Below are positions 1 through 13,869 of a stretch of 64,000 nt of DNA, one piece after another. Numbering within the stretch: the stretch's first letter is position 1; every line of letters begins with the position of its first letter. The stretch is from JANQOH01 sp965201115 (GTDB lineage Bacteria; Pseudomonadota; Alphaproteobacteria; UBA7887), in the NCBI GenBank assembly GCA_965201115.1, contig OZ241745.1, positions 496,001 to 560,000 of the forward strand, in the 5' to 3' direction. Below the pieces are notes generated by a model. It saw only the letters and a list, made by a program, of their open reading frames with translations, did not search any database and was not told the origin of the DNA. The position numbers and the translations under genes are program-made.

Positions 1-213
1 AAGGCCATCGCGCGCAAGACCGGCGCCCGGGGGCTGCGTTCGATCATGGAGGGCGTGCTGCTCGACACCATGTACGAACTGCCGAGCGCCGACGGCGTAA
101 CCGAGGTCGTGGTCGGCGCCGAGGTGGTCGAGGGCCGCGCCAGCCCGCTGAAAATCTACGCCGAGCGCAAGAAGGACCTGGAGCCGACGGGCTCCCGATC
201 CGGCGCGGCTTGA
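1..213 (+). CDS. clpX: ClpX, C-terminal end (partial)
   Basis: Only the last 70 codons are present; the gene enters from the left edge. The reading frame opens at base 1 and contains the ClpX small-domain signature ARKTGARGLRSIMEGVLLD, followed by a typical acidic and charged tail ending in a TGA. ClpX is the AAA+ unfoldase that feeds substrates to the ClpP peptidase in the cytoplasm. The lon gene follows 93 bp downstream on the same strand, the usual clpP-clpX-lon order of alphaproteobacteria, which supports the call despite the short length. Confidence 0.93.
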   Translation, partial: KAIARKTGARGLRSIMEGVLLDTMYELPSADGVTEVVVGAEVVEGRASPLKIYAERKKDLEPTGSRSGAA

Positions 214-306
214 CAAGCGCCGCCGCCGGCGCCATATGGCATGGCTCCCGGCTGGGCGGCGCGCCCGCCGGCCGGGCCGCGGACAACCCACGAAAGGACC
301 GGCGCC

Positions 307-2748
<2,442 letters not shown>

Positions 2749-2823
2749 CCTCCGATAGCGCCCGCGCAAATGCCGCCGGGGAGGACGCGACCGGCCGCTT
2801 GCGCCTCCCCACGGGCGACCCGT

Positions 2824-2870
2824 CGCGCGGAAACGTGCGGGCGAGACGCCCGCGCACCCCAAGAAGTCGG
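2824..2870. repeat. REP-like palindrome downstream of lon
   Basis: The 152-bp gap between the convergent lon and acyl-CoA dehydrogenase genes holds one copy of the dispersed palindrome: a GCGGGC arm, a short GAGA-type loop and a GCCCGC arm, preceded by GGAAACGT. The same layout recurs near 20.97, 28.70, 30.42, 32.82 and 40.23 kb and in the 61-64 kb arrays. It could act as a bidirectional terminator here, but there is no T-run. Confidence 0.7.
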
Positions 2871-2900
2871 CGCGGGCGGCAACCCGCGCCATTGGCCCGT

Positions 2901-4580
2901 TTATCTCCCGTCGGGGGCGAGGAGGCGGCGGGCGATTATATGGGCCTGGATTTCGGCGGCGCCTTCGAAGACGTTGAGGATGCGCGCGTCGAGCAGCACG
3001 CGGCTTATGGGGTATTCCTCGGCATAGCCGTTGCCGCCGTGGATTTGCATGGCGTTGTCGGCGGCGGCCCAGGCGGCGCGCGCGGCCAGCAATTTGGCCA
3101 TCCCGGCCTCCAGATCGGCGCGGCGGCCGGCGTCCTTGGCGCGCGCGGCGGCGCGGGCGAGCTGGCGCGCGATCTCCGTCTCCACGGCCATCCACGCGAT
3201 CTTGCCGTGGACGCGCGGGAACTCGAAGATCGGGCGCCCGAACTGGCGGCGCTCGAGCGCGTAGGCCAGCGCGAGTTCGAGGGCGTTGCGCGCGACCCCC
3301 ACCGCGCGCGCGGCAGTCTGTATCCGCGCGGTCTCGAAAGCCGCCATCAGCTGCGCGAACCCCTCTCCCGCGCGCCCGCCGAGCAAGCCGTCGGCCGGAA
3401 CCTCGAAGCCGTCGAACGCGATCTCGTATTCCTTCATGCCGCGATAGCCGAGGACGGGGATCTCGCTTCCCGACATGCCGGGCGCGGGAAAGGGATCGGC
3501 GGCGGCGCCGCGGGGTTTCGGCGCGAGAAACATCGACACGCCTCGATGGCCGCGCGAGGCCGGATCGGTGCGCGCCAGCAGGGTCATCATGTCGGCCCGC
3601 GCGGCGTGGGTGGACCATGTCTTGGCGCCGGAAATCCGCCAGACGCCGCCGTCGCGCACGGCGCGCGTGCGCACGGCGGCGAGGTCGGATCCGGCGCCGG
3701 GCTCGGTGAACACGGCGGCGGGCAGCGCGGCGCCGCCGGCGATGGGGCGGAGCCAGCGCGCCTTTTGCGCGGCCGTTCCGTGGGCGCCGATGAGTTCGCA
3801 CGCGATTTCCGATCGCGTGGCGAGCGAACCGGCGCCCAGGCAGCCGCGGCTCAGTTCCTCGGTGACGGCGCACATCGCGGTCTTCCCCAGCCCCGCGCCG
3901 CCCCACTCCTCCGGCACGGTCAGCCCGAACACGCCGAGCGCCGCCATTTCGGCGATTATGTCTTCCGGGATGAGGCGGTCGGCGCGATGCCATTCCTGCG
4001 CCGCCGGGGCGATTCGCTCGTCGGCAAAGCGGCGAACCTGGTCGCGCACGGCCTCCAGCGTTTCGTCGTCCAGCCCGGGGTCGGGTAGGCGCCCCGCGGC
4101 CAGCGCGGCGGCGATGGCGGCGCGGGTTTCCGCCGCCGCGCCGCGCTCGATGAGCCGGGCGGTTTCCGGCGTGCGGAAAGCCGCGAGCGCGGCGGCGTCG
4201 AGGCCCAGATCGGCGGGGCGCGCGATCTCGCCCTGGGCCATCGCGACGCCGCCCGCCATCTGCGCCAGGTATTCGCCGAACGCCGCCTGCAGGACCAGCG
4301 ACTCGAGCGGCCCGAAGGCGCCGCGGGCGGCCAGCCGCGCCGCCCACGAGTCCATCGCGCGGAGCGCCTCGACGCAGGACGCGAACCATGCCAGCCCGTG
4401 CGCGGCGAACTGGCGCCGGTTCAGGGCCTCCGCCGACGCGCAGTTCTCCTCCGCGATGCCGCGCGCGACGGCGTCCCGCGCGGCGGCGGCGAGCGCCTCG
4501 GCGGCGCCGAGCGCGGCGCGGCAACAAGCGGCGACTCCCGCGAACTCCGCGCTCCGCCCGGACGGCTGTAGAGGCGTCAT
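2901..4580 (-). CDS. mcd: Acyl-CoA dehydrogenase, probably (2S)-methylsuccinyl-CoA dehydrogenase
   Basis: FAD flavoprotein of 559 residues. The acyl-CoA dehydrogenase fold begins only after about 170 residues, and this long N-terminal extension is characteristic of methylsuccinyl-CoA dehydrogenase of the ethylmalonyl-CoA pathway, which oxidises (2S)-methylsuccinyl-CoA to mesaconyl-CoA. The family hallmarks FTEPGAGSDLA, the IHGGNGYAEEYPISR loop and the catalytic glutamate (Glu539) in ILNVFEGAAEIQ are all present. It stands alone, convergent with lon; no other ethylmalonyl-CoA gene is certain in the window. The family call is secure; the exact substrate rests on length and C-terminal motif. A plain acyl-CoA dehydrogenase is the alternative. 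Confidence 0.8.
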   Translation of the reverse strand: MTPLQPSGRSAEFAGVAACCRAALGAAEALAAAARDAVARGIAEENCASAEALNRRQFAAHGLAWFASCVEALRAMDSWAARLAARGAFGPLESLVLQAAFGEYLAQMAGGVAMAQGEIARPADLGLDAAALAAFRTPETARLIERGAAAETRAAIAAALAAGRLPDPGLDDETLEAVRDQVRRFADERIAPAAQEWHRADRLIPEDIIAEMAALGVFGLTVPEEWGGAGLGKTAMCAVTEELSRGCLGAGSLATRSEIACELIGAHGTAAQKARWLRPIAGGAALPAAVFTEPGAGSDLAAVRTRAVRDGGVWRISGAKTWSTHAARADMMTLLARTDPASRGHRGVSMFLAPKPRGAAADPFPAPGMSGSEIPVLGYRGMKEYEIAFDGFEVPADGLLGGRAGEGFAQLMAAFETARIQTAARAVGVARNALELALAYALERRQFGRPIFEFPRVHGKIAWMAVETEIARQLARAAARAKDAGRRADLEAGMAKLLAARAAWAAADNAMQIHGGNGYAEEYPISRVLLDARILNVFEGAAEIQAHIIARRLLAPDGR

Positions 4581-4648
4581 GGCGGTCCCTTCCCCTGTCG
4601 ATTCGGCGTCCGCGCCGGCGGCGCCCGGGGGGCGCCGCGCGGATGCCG

Positions 4649-5491
4649 TCAGCGCTCGAAGCCTATCATGGCGCGCACATCGGCGGCGGTCTTGCGCGCC
4701 TGGCGCAGCGAGCGCAGCGTGACGGCGCGGTTGCGCTTGGCGAGCCGCACGCCGTTGGAATCGGCGATCAACGCATGATGATGCCAGAGCGGCGGCTCGG
4801 CGCCGAGCAGCGCCTGCAACAGGCGGTGGACTCCGGTCGAGGCGAACAGGTCGGCGCCCCGCGTTACCAGAGTGACGCCGGTGAGCGCGTCATCGACCGT
4901 GACCGCCAGATGATAGCTTGTGGGCGTGTCCTTGCGCGCCACGACAACGTCTCCGAACGCTTCCGCCCGCACGGCCTGTTCGCCGGCCTTGCGGTCGCGC
5001 CAGACGAGCGGGCCGGCGAGTTCCGCCGCGCGGCGCGAATCGAGCCGCCAGGCGTGGGGTTCGCCCCTCGCGATGCGCCGGCGGCCCGCCTCGGCGTCCA
5101 GCGCGCGGCAGGTTCCGGGGTAGAGGAAGCCGTCGGGGCCGTGCGGCGCGGCGCCGGCGCGCTCGATCTCGGCGCGGATATCGCCGCGGGTGCAGAAGCA
5201 CGGATAGATTACGCCGAGCGAATCGAGATGGGCGAGCGCGTCGGCGTAATCCTCCATGTGGCCGGATTGCCGCCGCGTTTCGCCGTCCGGGGCGATGCCG
5301 AGCCACTCGAGATCTTCGTGGATTGCGTCTTCGAACTCGGGGCGGCAGCGGGCGCGGTCGATATCCTCCATGCGCAGCAGGAAGCGGCCCCCCGCGCGGC
5401 GCGCCTCGGACCAGGCGAACAGCGCGGCGTAGGCATGGCCCAAATGCATCAGTCCGGTCGGACTCGGCGCGAAACGGGTTACGCAGGTCAC
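4649..5491 (-). CDS. gluQ: Glutamyl-Q tRNA(Asp) synthetase
   Basis: Short glutamyl-tRNA-synthetase paralog (280 residues) lacking the anticodon-binding domain. It activates glutamate and attaches it to queuosine in tRNA(Asp). Visible: the class I start RFAPSPTG, the HIGH-type motif HLGH (residues 16-19), a zinc site with CFC near the middle and a distal YPGTC, and a KMSK-like RLAKRN. The GTG at 5491 is preferred because a GGAG lies about 8 bases upstream and families begin close to the RFAPSPTG motif; an ATG at 5587 would add a Pro/Ala-rich leader. The esterase gene diverges from it. Confidence 0.9.
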   Translation of the reverse strand: MTCVTRFAPSPTGLMHLGHAYAALFAWSEARRAGGRFLLRMEDIDRARCRPEFEDAIHEDLEWLGIAPDGETRRQSGHMEDYADALAHLDSLGVIYPCFCTRGDIRAEIERAGAAPHGPDGFLYPGTCRALDAEAGRRRIARGEPHAWRLDSRRAAELAGPLVWRDRKAGEQAVRAEAFGDVVVARKDTPTSYHLAVTVDDALTGVTLVTRGADLFASTGVHRLLQALLGAEPPLWHHHALIADSNGVRLAKRNRAVTLRSLRQARKTAADVRAMIGFER

Positions 5492-5601
5492 GGCGGCGGG
5501 CTCCGGGGCCCCGGGCGGTTGCGCGCGCGGCGCGGGACGGCGATCATGAGGCGGCGCTGGCGGGATAACCCCGGGCGAGGGCCGCACACAATGATTTATA
5601 T

Positions 5602-6270
5602 ATGACGATTCGTCTGCGCGGCCCGGAACGCGCGCCCGCCGCGGGCGGCCCGGCGCGAAGCCTGTGCGTTCTGCTGCACGGGTTCGGCGCCGACGGCTCC
5701 GATCTCATCGGGCTCGCGGACCATTGGGCGCGCGCCTTGCCGCATTGCCGGTTCCTGTCGCCCGATGCGCCGGAGGCCTGCGACATGGCGCCGGCAGGCC
5801 GCCAGTGGTTCTCGCTGCGCGACCGCGCGGAGGCGGCGATGCGCGCCGGCGCGGAACGCGCGGCGGCGATGATCGACGCCTTTCTCGACCGCGCGTTGGC
5901 GGCGCACAAGCTCGGCGACGGGAAGCTCGCGCTGGCGGGGTTCAGCCAGGGCGCGATGATGGCGCTGCACGTCGCTTTTCGGCGGCGGCGCGCGCCGGCT
6001 TGCGTGCTCGGGTATTCGGGCCGGCTGATAGACAGCGGCGCGGCGGCGCGCGAGGCGCACTCGAAGCCCCTCGTCATGCTCATCCACGGCGACGCGGACG
6101 ATCTCGTGCCCGTGGAAGCGCTCGACGAGGCGCGGACGGCGCTCGGCGCCGCGGGCGCGCCGACGCAGTGGCATGTGCGCCGCGGCCTGGGCCACGCCAT
6201 CGACCCCGAGGGCCTCGCCATCGGCGGACGTTTCCTGCGCGATTGCCTCTCCCCCCGCGCGGCCGCCTGA
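5602..6270 (+). CDS. Phospholipase/carboxylesterase-family alpha/beta hydrolase
   Basis: A 222-residue serine hydrolase of the phospholipase/carboxylesterase (acyl-protein thioesterase-like) family. The nucleophile elbow is GFSQG with Ser115; the acid residue lies in HGDADDLVP and the catalytic His in GLGHAIDP. There is no signal peptide, so a cytoplasmic short-chain esterase is expected. The ATG at 5602 has no clear Shine-Dalgarno; the preceding bases are unusually AT-rich for this DNA. It diverges from gluQ and converges on alaS with 89 bp between the stops. The natural substrate cannot be read from sequence. Confidence 0.88.
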   Translation: MTIRLRGPERAPAAGGPARSLCVLLHGFGADGSDLIGLADHWARALPHCRFLSPDAPEACDMAPAGRQWFSLRDRAEAAMRAGAERAAAMIDAFLDRALAAHKLGDGKLALAGFSQGAMMALHVAFRRRRAPACVLGYSGRLIDSGAAAREAHSKPLVMLIHGDADDLVPVEALDEARTALGAAGAPTQWHVRRGLGHAIDPEGLAIGGRFLRDCLSPRAAA

Positions 6271-6359
6271 CGCCCCGCGCCGAGTTTGCGACCCGCCCGC
6301 GCGCCGCCGCCGCGCCGAAAGCCGCCAGGAGGTGTGCGGCGCCGGCGGGCCGGGGCGGG

Positions 6360-9029
<2,670 letters not shown>

Positions 9030-9037
9030 GGCGGGGT

Positions 9038-9940
9038 TTATCCGGCGGCGCCGATGCGCGCGGGCGCCGCATCTCCGGCCTGGGTCAGCGCCGTGAAATC
9101 GTCGATCATCCAGCGGCAGATCTGCCCGGGCTGGAAATGGAGATCGCCGATCCGCCCCACGGGCGTCACCTCGGCCGCGGTGCCGGTAAGGAACACTTCG
9201 TCGGCGCGTTCGAGCTCGGCGGGCATGACGACGCGCTCGATCACCTCGATGCCGCGCGCCCTGGCGAGGCCGATCACGCATTGCCGCGTGATCCCGTCGA
9301 GGAAGCAGTCGGGCGTCGGCGTGTGCAGGCGGCCGTCGATGGCGAGAAATATGTTGGCGCCGGTGGCTTCGGCGAGCCTGCCGCGCCAGTCGAGCATCAG
9401 CGCGTCGTCGCAGCCCTCGGCCTCGGCGGCGTGCTTCGACAGCGTGCAGATCATGTAGAGGCCGGCGGCCTTGGCTTTTGCCGGTATGGTCGCCGGGTCG
9501 GGGCGGCGCCATTTCGACCATGCGAGGCCGATGCCCTTGAGGCGCGCGTCGGGGTCGAAATAGGACGGCCACTGCCACGCGGCGATGGCGACGTGGATCG
9601 CGTTGCGCTGCGCCGACACGCCCATCATCTCGGTTCCGCGCCACGCGACGGGGCGCACATAGCCGTCGACGATGTCGTTGGCGCGGCAGACCTCATAGCA
9701 TGCGGCGTCGATTTCGTCGGGCGTCCTGGGGATCTCGAAGCCGAGCTGGCGCGCCGATTCGAACAGCCGCTCGGTGTGTTCCCGCAGCCGGAAGATGGCG
9801 CCGTCATAGACGCGCTCGCCCTCGAAGACGCTGGAGGCGTAGTGCAGCCCGTGGGTGAGAACGTGCAGTTTCGCGTCCCGCCAAGGCGTCATCGCGCCGT
9901 CCATCCAGATCCAGCCGTCGCGGTTTTCGAAGTCGAGCAT
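9038..9940 (-). CDS. ilvE: Branched-chain amino acid aminotransferase
   Basis: PLP-dependent fold-type IV transaminase of 300 residues that interconverts Val/Leu/Ile and their 2-oxo acids. Seen: the N-terminal HVLTHGLHYASSVFEGERVY block, the PLP-binding lysine in PAKAKAAGLY, LDWRGRLAEATGANIF, and the phosphate-binding LTGTAAEVTPVG near the end. The ATG at 9940 is chosen because the family starts about 15 residues before the WMDG motif; an in-frame ATG at 10111 lies inside the divergent marR gene. It reads into alaS with a 9-base gap and diverges from marR. Confidence 0.96.
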   Translation of the reverse strand: MLDFENRDGWIWMDGAMTPWRDAKLHVLTHGLHYASSVFEGERVYDGAIFRLREHTERLFESARQLGFEIPRTPDEIDAACYEVCRANDIVDGYVRPVAWRGTEMMGVSAQRNAIHVAIAAWQWPSYFDPDARLKGIGLAWSKWRRPDPATIPAKAKAAGLYMICTLSKHAAEAEGCDDALMLDWRGRLAEATGANIFLAIDGRLHTPTPDCFLDGITRQCVIGLARARGIEVIERVVMPAELERADEVFLTGTAAEVTPVGRIGDLHFQPGQICRWMIDDFTALTQAGDAAPARIGAAG

Positions 9941-10055
9941 GGGCGTCGCCTTTTCCTCGCCGGGGCGTGCGGTCGCGAAGCCTCCCGGCCCCGCGCGGCG
10001 GGCGCGGGGCCGGGAAGGGTTGCGTTCGATACCGGCCGCCGGCATATGTGTCAAC
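9941..10055. promoter_or_regulatory. Divergent ilvE / marR intergenic region
   Basis: This 115-bp gap must hold the promoters of both the ilvE-alaS and marR-regulator-kinase operons. Just before and overlapping the marR ATG is a small inverted repeat, ATGT-GTCA-ACAT (10046-10057). Its position suits an autoregulatory MarR operator, but four-base arms are weak evidence and I see no convincing -35/-10 pair. Confidence 0.3.
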
Positions 10056-10556
10056 ATGACCGACGTAAAATCGCAGGCGAGCCCGCTCTTCCTGCGCGAG
10101 CAGGAGCTCAACCGCGGGCTGGAGATGCTGTATTTCGCCCATCGCGATTTCGTGGCCGAGTCGGACCGCCTTCTGGCGCCGCTGGGCTTGGGGCGGGCGC
10201 ACCGCCGTGTGCTTTATTTCGTGGGGCGCAACCCCGGCGTCGCCACGGCGCGCCTGCTCTCCATTCTCAAGATCACGAAACAGAGCCTGAGCCGCGTGCT
10301 CGGCGACCTGGAGCGCGAGGGGTATGTCGCGCGCGAGCGCGCCGCCGCCGACGGCCGCCAGCGCCTGCTGCGCCTCACCGGCGCCGGCCGCGCGCTCGAA
10401 AGCCGGCTGTCGCAAGCGCAGCGCGGCCGCCTGGCGCGCGCCTACCGCGCGGCGGGCCGCGAGGCGGTCGAGGGCTTCTCCAGCGTACTCGCGGCGCTGA
10501 TGGCCGAGGAGGACCGCGCGCGCTTCGACCGGCCCCGCGCGGCGCGGCCGCGGTGA
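10056..10556 (+). CDS. MarR-family transcriptional regulator (PetP-like)
   Basis: A 166-residue winged-helix regulator. The DNA-binding core reads TARLLSILKITKQSLSRVLGDL followed by a wing with EREGYVARERAAADGRQ, the classic MarR pattern. The ATG at 10056 gives a normal MarR length. Its TGA overlaps the GTG of the response regulator (GTGA), so the two are translationally coupled. MarR regulator plus OmpR-type regulator beside ilvE is a conserved alphaproteobacterial arrangement known as petP-petR in Rhodobacter; the regulon here is unknown. Confidence 0.9.
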   Translation: MTDVKSQASPLFLREQELNRGLEMLYFAHRDFVAESDRLLAPLGLGRAHRRVLYFVGRNPGVATARLLSILKITKQSLSRVLGDLEREGYVARERAAADGRQRLLRLTGAGRALESRLSQAQRGRLARAYRAAGREAVEGFSSVLAALMAEEDRARFDRPRAARPR

Positions 10557-11251
10557 GCGCCGCGCCGCCGCCGATGCCCGGCGCGCCCGCCGACGCGGCG
10601 CATGTGCTGGTGGTGGACGACGACGCGCGGCTGCGGATGCTCCTGCGGCGCTATCTCGGCGACAACGGTTTTGTCGTGGGCGCCGCCGCCGACGCCGCCG
10701 GCGCGCGCGCCAGGCTCGACGCGCTGATCTTCGACGTCATGGTGCTCGACGCCATGATGCCGGGCGAAAGCGGGGTGGCGTTCGCGCGCGCGCTGCGCGG
10801 CGTCAGCGACCTGCCGATACTGATGCTCACGGCGATGGACACGCCCGAGGCGCGCGTCGCGGGGCTGGAAAGCGGTGTGGACGACTATCTCTGCAAGCCT
10901 TTCGAGCCGCGCGAGCTGATGCTGCGCCTGCGCGCGATACTGCGCCGCAGCGGCGCGGCGCGGCGCGGCGTGAAGTTCGGCGACTGCGTTTTCGACCCCG
11001 CGCGCGGCGCGCTGAGCCGCGCCGGCGCGCCGGTCTCCCTGAGTTCCGCCGAGGCGGCGCTGTTGCGCGCCCTCGCCGCGCGGCGCGGCGAGCCCGCGCC
11101 GCGCGGCGCGCTGAGCCGCGCGGCGCGCGTCGCCGAACGCTCGATCGACGTCGCCGTCAACCGCCTGCGCCGCAAGCTCGAGCCCGACCCGCGCGAGCCG
11201 CGCTACCTGGCCACGGTGCGCGGCGTCGGCTACGTCCTGCGCGCGGACTGA
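10553..11251 (+). CDS. OmpR-family response regulator (PetR-like)
   Basis: A 232-residue two-component regulator. The receiver domain has the acidic pocket VDDD, the phosphoacceptor Asp66 in MVLDAMMPGESG, the conserved Thr in LMLTAMD and Lys in LCKPFEPREL. It is followed by an OmpR/PhoB winged helix ending in VRGVGYVLRAD. The GTG at 10553 is chosen for its GTGA overlap with marR; an ATG at 10574 is possible. The kinase gene begins 10 bases after the stop, so the pair is cognate by position. Confidence 0.93.
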   Translation: MSAAPPPMPGAPADAAHVLVVDDDARLRMLLRRYLGDNGFVVGAAADAAGARARLDALIFDVMVLDAMMPGESGVAFARALRGVSDLPILMLTAMDTPEARVAGLESGVDDYLCKPFEPRELMLRLRAILRRSGAARRGVKFGDCVFDPARGALSRAGAPVSLSSAEAALLRALAARRGEPAPRGALSRAARVAERSIDVAVNRLRRKLEPDPREPRYLATVRGVGYVLRAD

Positions 11252-11261
11252 CGCCCGCGCC

Positions 11262-12578
11262 GTGCGCCGTTATCTCCGCATCATGCCGCGCGGCCTGTTC
11301 GGGCGGTCGCTGCTTATCGTCATGGTTCCGCTCGTCGCCTTGCAGGCGGTTTCGGCGTTCGTGTTTTACGATCGCCACTGGGACGATGTGGGCCGGCGCC
11401 TCGCGCTCGCGCTCGGCGGCGATATCGCCATGATGATCGACGCCATCGAAGCGGGGCGCGGGACGGTCGATCTGCAATGGATGGCGCGGCGCGCGCACCG
11501 CAACCAAGGCATGGACACGGTATTCCGGCCCGGCGCGGCGCTGCCCGAGACGCCGCCGCCGCGGATGTTCCACCCCATCGACCGCATGCTCGCGCGGGTA
11601 TTGCCGGAGGTTCTCGCCCGCCCCTTCCGGTTCGACGCGCGCTCGGAGCCCGATCTGGTGTCGGTTTATGTCGAGGCGTCCGGCGGGCTGCTGCGCGTCA
11701 CGGCGTCGCGGAAGCGGCTGTTCAGCTCCACCATCTACATATTCGTCGGCTGGATGGTGGGCACGTCGATCGTGCTGTGCGCCATCGCGGTGTTTTTCCT
11801 GCGCGGGCAGGTGCGGCCCATCCGCCGGCTGGCGGAAGCGGCGGAAAGTTTCGGCAAGGGCGCGCCGACGGCGGAGTTCCGCCCGCAAGGCGCGCGCGAG
11901 GTGCGGCAGGCGGCGCGCGCGTTCCTGCGCATGCGCGAGCGCATCGAGCGCCACATCGCGCAGCGCACGGAAATGCTCGCCGGCGTGAGCCACGATCTGC
12001 GTACGCCGCTCACGCGCATGAAGCTCCAGCTCGCCGTGGCCGGCGACAACGAGACCACGCGCGGCCTCGAGGCCGACGTCGCCGACATGGAGCGCATGGT
12101 GGAGGAATATCTTGCTTTCGCGCGCGGCGAGGGCGGCGAGGAAGCCGCCGAATCCGACCTCGACGCGCTGGTCGAAACCGTCCTTGCCGGCGCGCGGGGC
12201 GGCGGCAAGCCGGTGGCGCTCGTCAACCGCGCCCCGGGGCTGCGCCCCATCCTCCGCCCCAACGCCGTGCGGCGCGCGCTGACCAACCTGATCGACAACG
12301 CGCTCCGCTACGGGCGCTCGGCGCGCCTCACCCTGTCGCGGCGCGGCGAGTCGATCCTCGTCGAGATCGACGACGACGGACCGGGCATCCCCGCGCGCGA
12401 CCGCGAGAACGCCTTCAAGCCCTTTTCCCGTCTCGACTCCGCCCGCGGCCCCGATACCGGCGGAGTCGGCCTCGGGCTCGCCATCGCCCGCGACGCGGTG
12501 CGGAACCACGGCGGCGATGTCGAACTTGCCGATTCGCCGCTGGGCGGCCTGCGCGCGCGCGTCACACTGCCGCTGTAG
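11262..12578 (+). CDS. EnvZ-like sensor histidine kinase
   Basis: A 438-residue membrane kinase: N-terminal transmembrane helix (about 15-35), a periplasmic segment of some 120 residues, a second helix (about 156-178), HAMP linker, and a HisKA domain with phosphoacceptor His244 in GVSHDLRTPL. The ATPase domain has N box NLIDNALRYG, G1 DDDGPGIP and G2 GVGLGLAIA. It starts at GTG 11262, ten bases after the regulator stop. It should phosphorylate the regulator encoded upstream; the signal it senses is not evident. Confidence 0.94.
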   Translation: MRRYLRIMPRGLFGRSLLIVMVPLVALQAVSAFVFYDRHWDDVGRRLALALGGDIAMMIDAIEAGRGTVDLQWMARRAHRNQGMDTVFRPGAALPETPPPRMFHPIDRMLARVLPEVLARPFRFDARSEPDLVSVYVEASGGLLRVTASRKRLFSSTIYIFVGWMVGTSIVLCAIAVFFLRGQVRPIRRLAEAAESFGKGAPTAEFRPQGAREVRQAARAFLRMRERIERHIAQRTEMLAGVSHDLRTPLTRMKLQLAVAGDNETTRGLEADVADMERMVEEYLAFARGEGGEEAAESDLDALVETVLAGARGGGKPVALVNRAPGLRPILRPNAVRRALTNLIDNALRYGRSARLTLSRRGESILVEIDDDGPGIPARDRENAFKPFSRLDSARGPDTGGVGLGLAIARDAVRNHGGDVELADSPLGGLRARVTLPL

Positions 12579-12659
12579 CGCCGCGCCTCCCCGTAGTCAC
12601 GCAGGCGCAACGCGCGGAATCGGAGAACGCCGGCAAGAATGCGCCCGGAGCCCGCGAAC

Positions 12660-13856
12660 ATGGACGCCCCCGATACACTGCGCGTCGCGCTGGCGGGGCT
12701 CGGCCTCGCCGCGGCGGCGCACATGAAGGGCTACGCCGCCTGCGCCGGCGTGCGCGTCGCGGCCGTGTGCGACAGCGACCCGGCCCGCGCCCAACGCGCC
12801 GCGCGCGCTCTCGGCCTCGACCCCGGATGCGCCTGGACGGACTACGGCGACATGCTCCGCCGCGCGGATATCGACGCGGTGGACATAACGACGCCCACCT
12901 TTCTGCACGCGCCCATGTGCCTCGCGGCGCTCGACGCCGGCAAGCATGTGCTGTGCGAAAAGCCCCTTTGCCGCACGGCGGCGGAAGGCGAGGCGGTGGC
13001 GGCGCGCGCCCGCGCGCGCGGGCTGTCGGTCGCGGTAAGCGAAACCTATGCGTTTCTCGCTTCGCACATGAAGGCGCGGGCGCTGATCGAAGCCGGCGCC
13101 ATCGGCCGTCCGTTGCAGGTGCGCGAGCGCCACGGCGCGTGGATCCGGCGCAAGCGGCCCGCCATCGACACCGGGCCGGAAGAGCGCGGCTGGCGCGTCG
13201 ATCCGCGCCTTTCCGGCGGCGGCGCGTATCCGTGGATTTTCGACCACGCCGTTCATTTCTTCGCCGCCGCGGAGTATTTCATGCTCGACCGGCCCATTGC
13301 CGGGGTTTTCGCCGTAACCGGGGAGAACCCCGCGGCGGCGGGCCGCCGCGGGGCCGCCCACGACCCCTACGCCGGCGGCGGCCCGGACATCCCCATAATC
13401 GTATTCCGCTTCGCCGACCCGCGGCGCCAGGGCGTGTGGATGCGCGCCGAGCGCCTCAACGGAAAATACGACCCGCAACGCGGCTTCTCGGCGTCGGTTA
13501 TCGGCGACGAAGGCATGATCGAAGTCCTGGGCGAGGGCGGCGGAAACCTGTTGTGGAACGGCGCGCCGCAACACCTGCTCCTCCACCGCGAGGGCGGGGA
13601 GACGCAGGCCTTCCGCTTCGACGAAGGCGGCGACGATCTCTGGGATTCCGGGATAAACTATTATCCGGCGAGCCACGCGGCCCGCATACGCGATTTCGTG
13701 GATGCGGTCCGCGCGGGCCGCCCGCCGCGCTACGGCGCCGAGGAGGGCGTCCGCGCGGTGCGGTGCGCCCTCGCCGCGATCCGTTCGGCCCAAACCGGCC
13801 TGCCCGTCGCCGTGGATTCGCTGCCCGCCGATTACTCCGCCTTCGCCGCGGAATAG
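12660..13856 (+). CDS. Gfo/Idh/MocA-family oxidoreductase
   Basis: A 398-residue NAD(P)-dependent sugar or polyol dehydrogenase-like protein. The N-terminal Rossmann fold begins VALAGLGLAAAAHMKGY, and the signature HVLCEKPL sits near residue 100; the C-terminal alpha/beta domain has the usual GGGAYPWIFDHAVHF block with the conserved DH. The ATG at 12660 is preferred over 12639 because a GGAG lies nine bases before it. It ends 13 bp before a convergent gene. The substrate is not predictable; inositol, glucose-fructose and many other substrates occur in this family. Confidence 0.87.
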   Translation: MDAPDTLRVALAGLGLAAAAHMKGYAACAGVRVAAVCDSDPARAQRAARALGLDPGCAWTDYGDMLRRADIDAVDITTPTFLHAPMCLAALDAGKHVLCEKPLCRTAAEGEAVAARARARGLSVAVSETYAFLASHMKARALIEAGAIGRPLQVRERHGAWIRRKRPAIDTGPEERGWRVDPRLSGGGAYPWIFDHAVHFFAAAEYFMLDRPIAGVFAVTGENPAAAGRRGAAHDPYAGGGPDIPIIVFRFADPRRQGVWMRAERLNGKYDPQRGFSASVIGDEGMIEVLGEGGGNLLWNGAPQHLLLHREGGETQAFRFDEGGDDLWDSGINYYPASHAARIRDFVDAVRAGRPPRYGAEEGVRAVRCALAAIRSAQTGLPVAVDSLPADYSAFAAE

Positions 13857-13869
13857 CGCCGGCGCCGCT

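Noticed and set aside
5588..5601. A promoter -10 (TTATAT) immediately before the esterase ATG
   Set aside because: A -10 abutting the start codon would leave no leader or transcription start upstream, and no -35 is seen; the AT-rich stretch is noted only.
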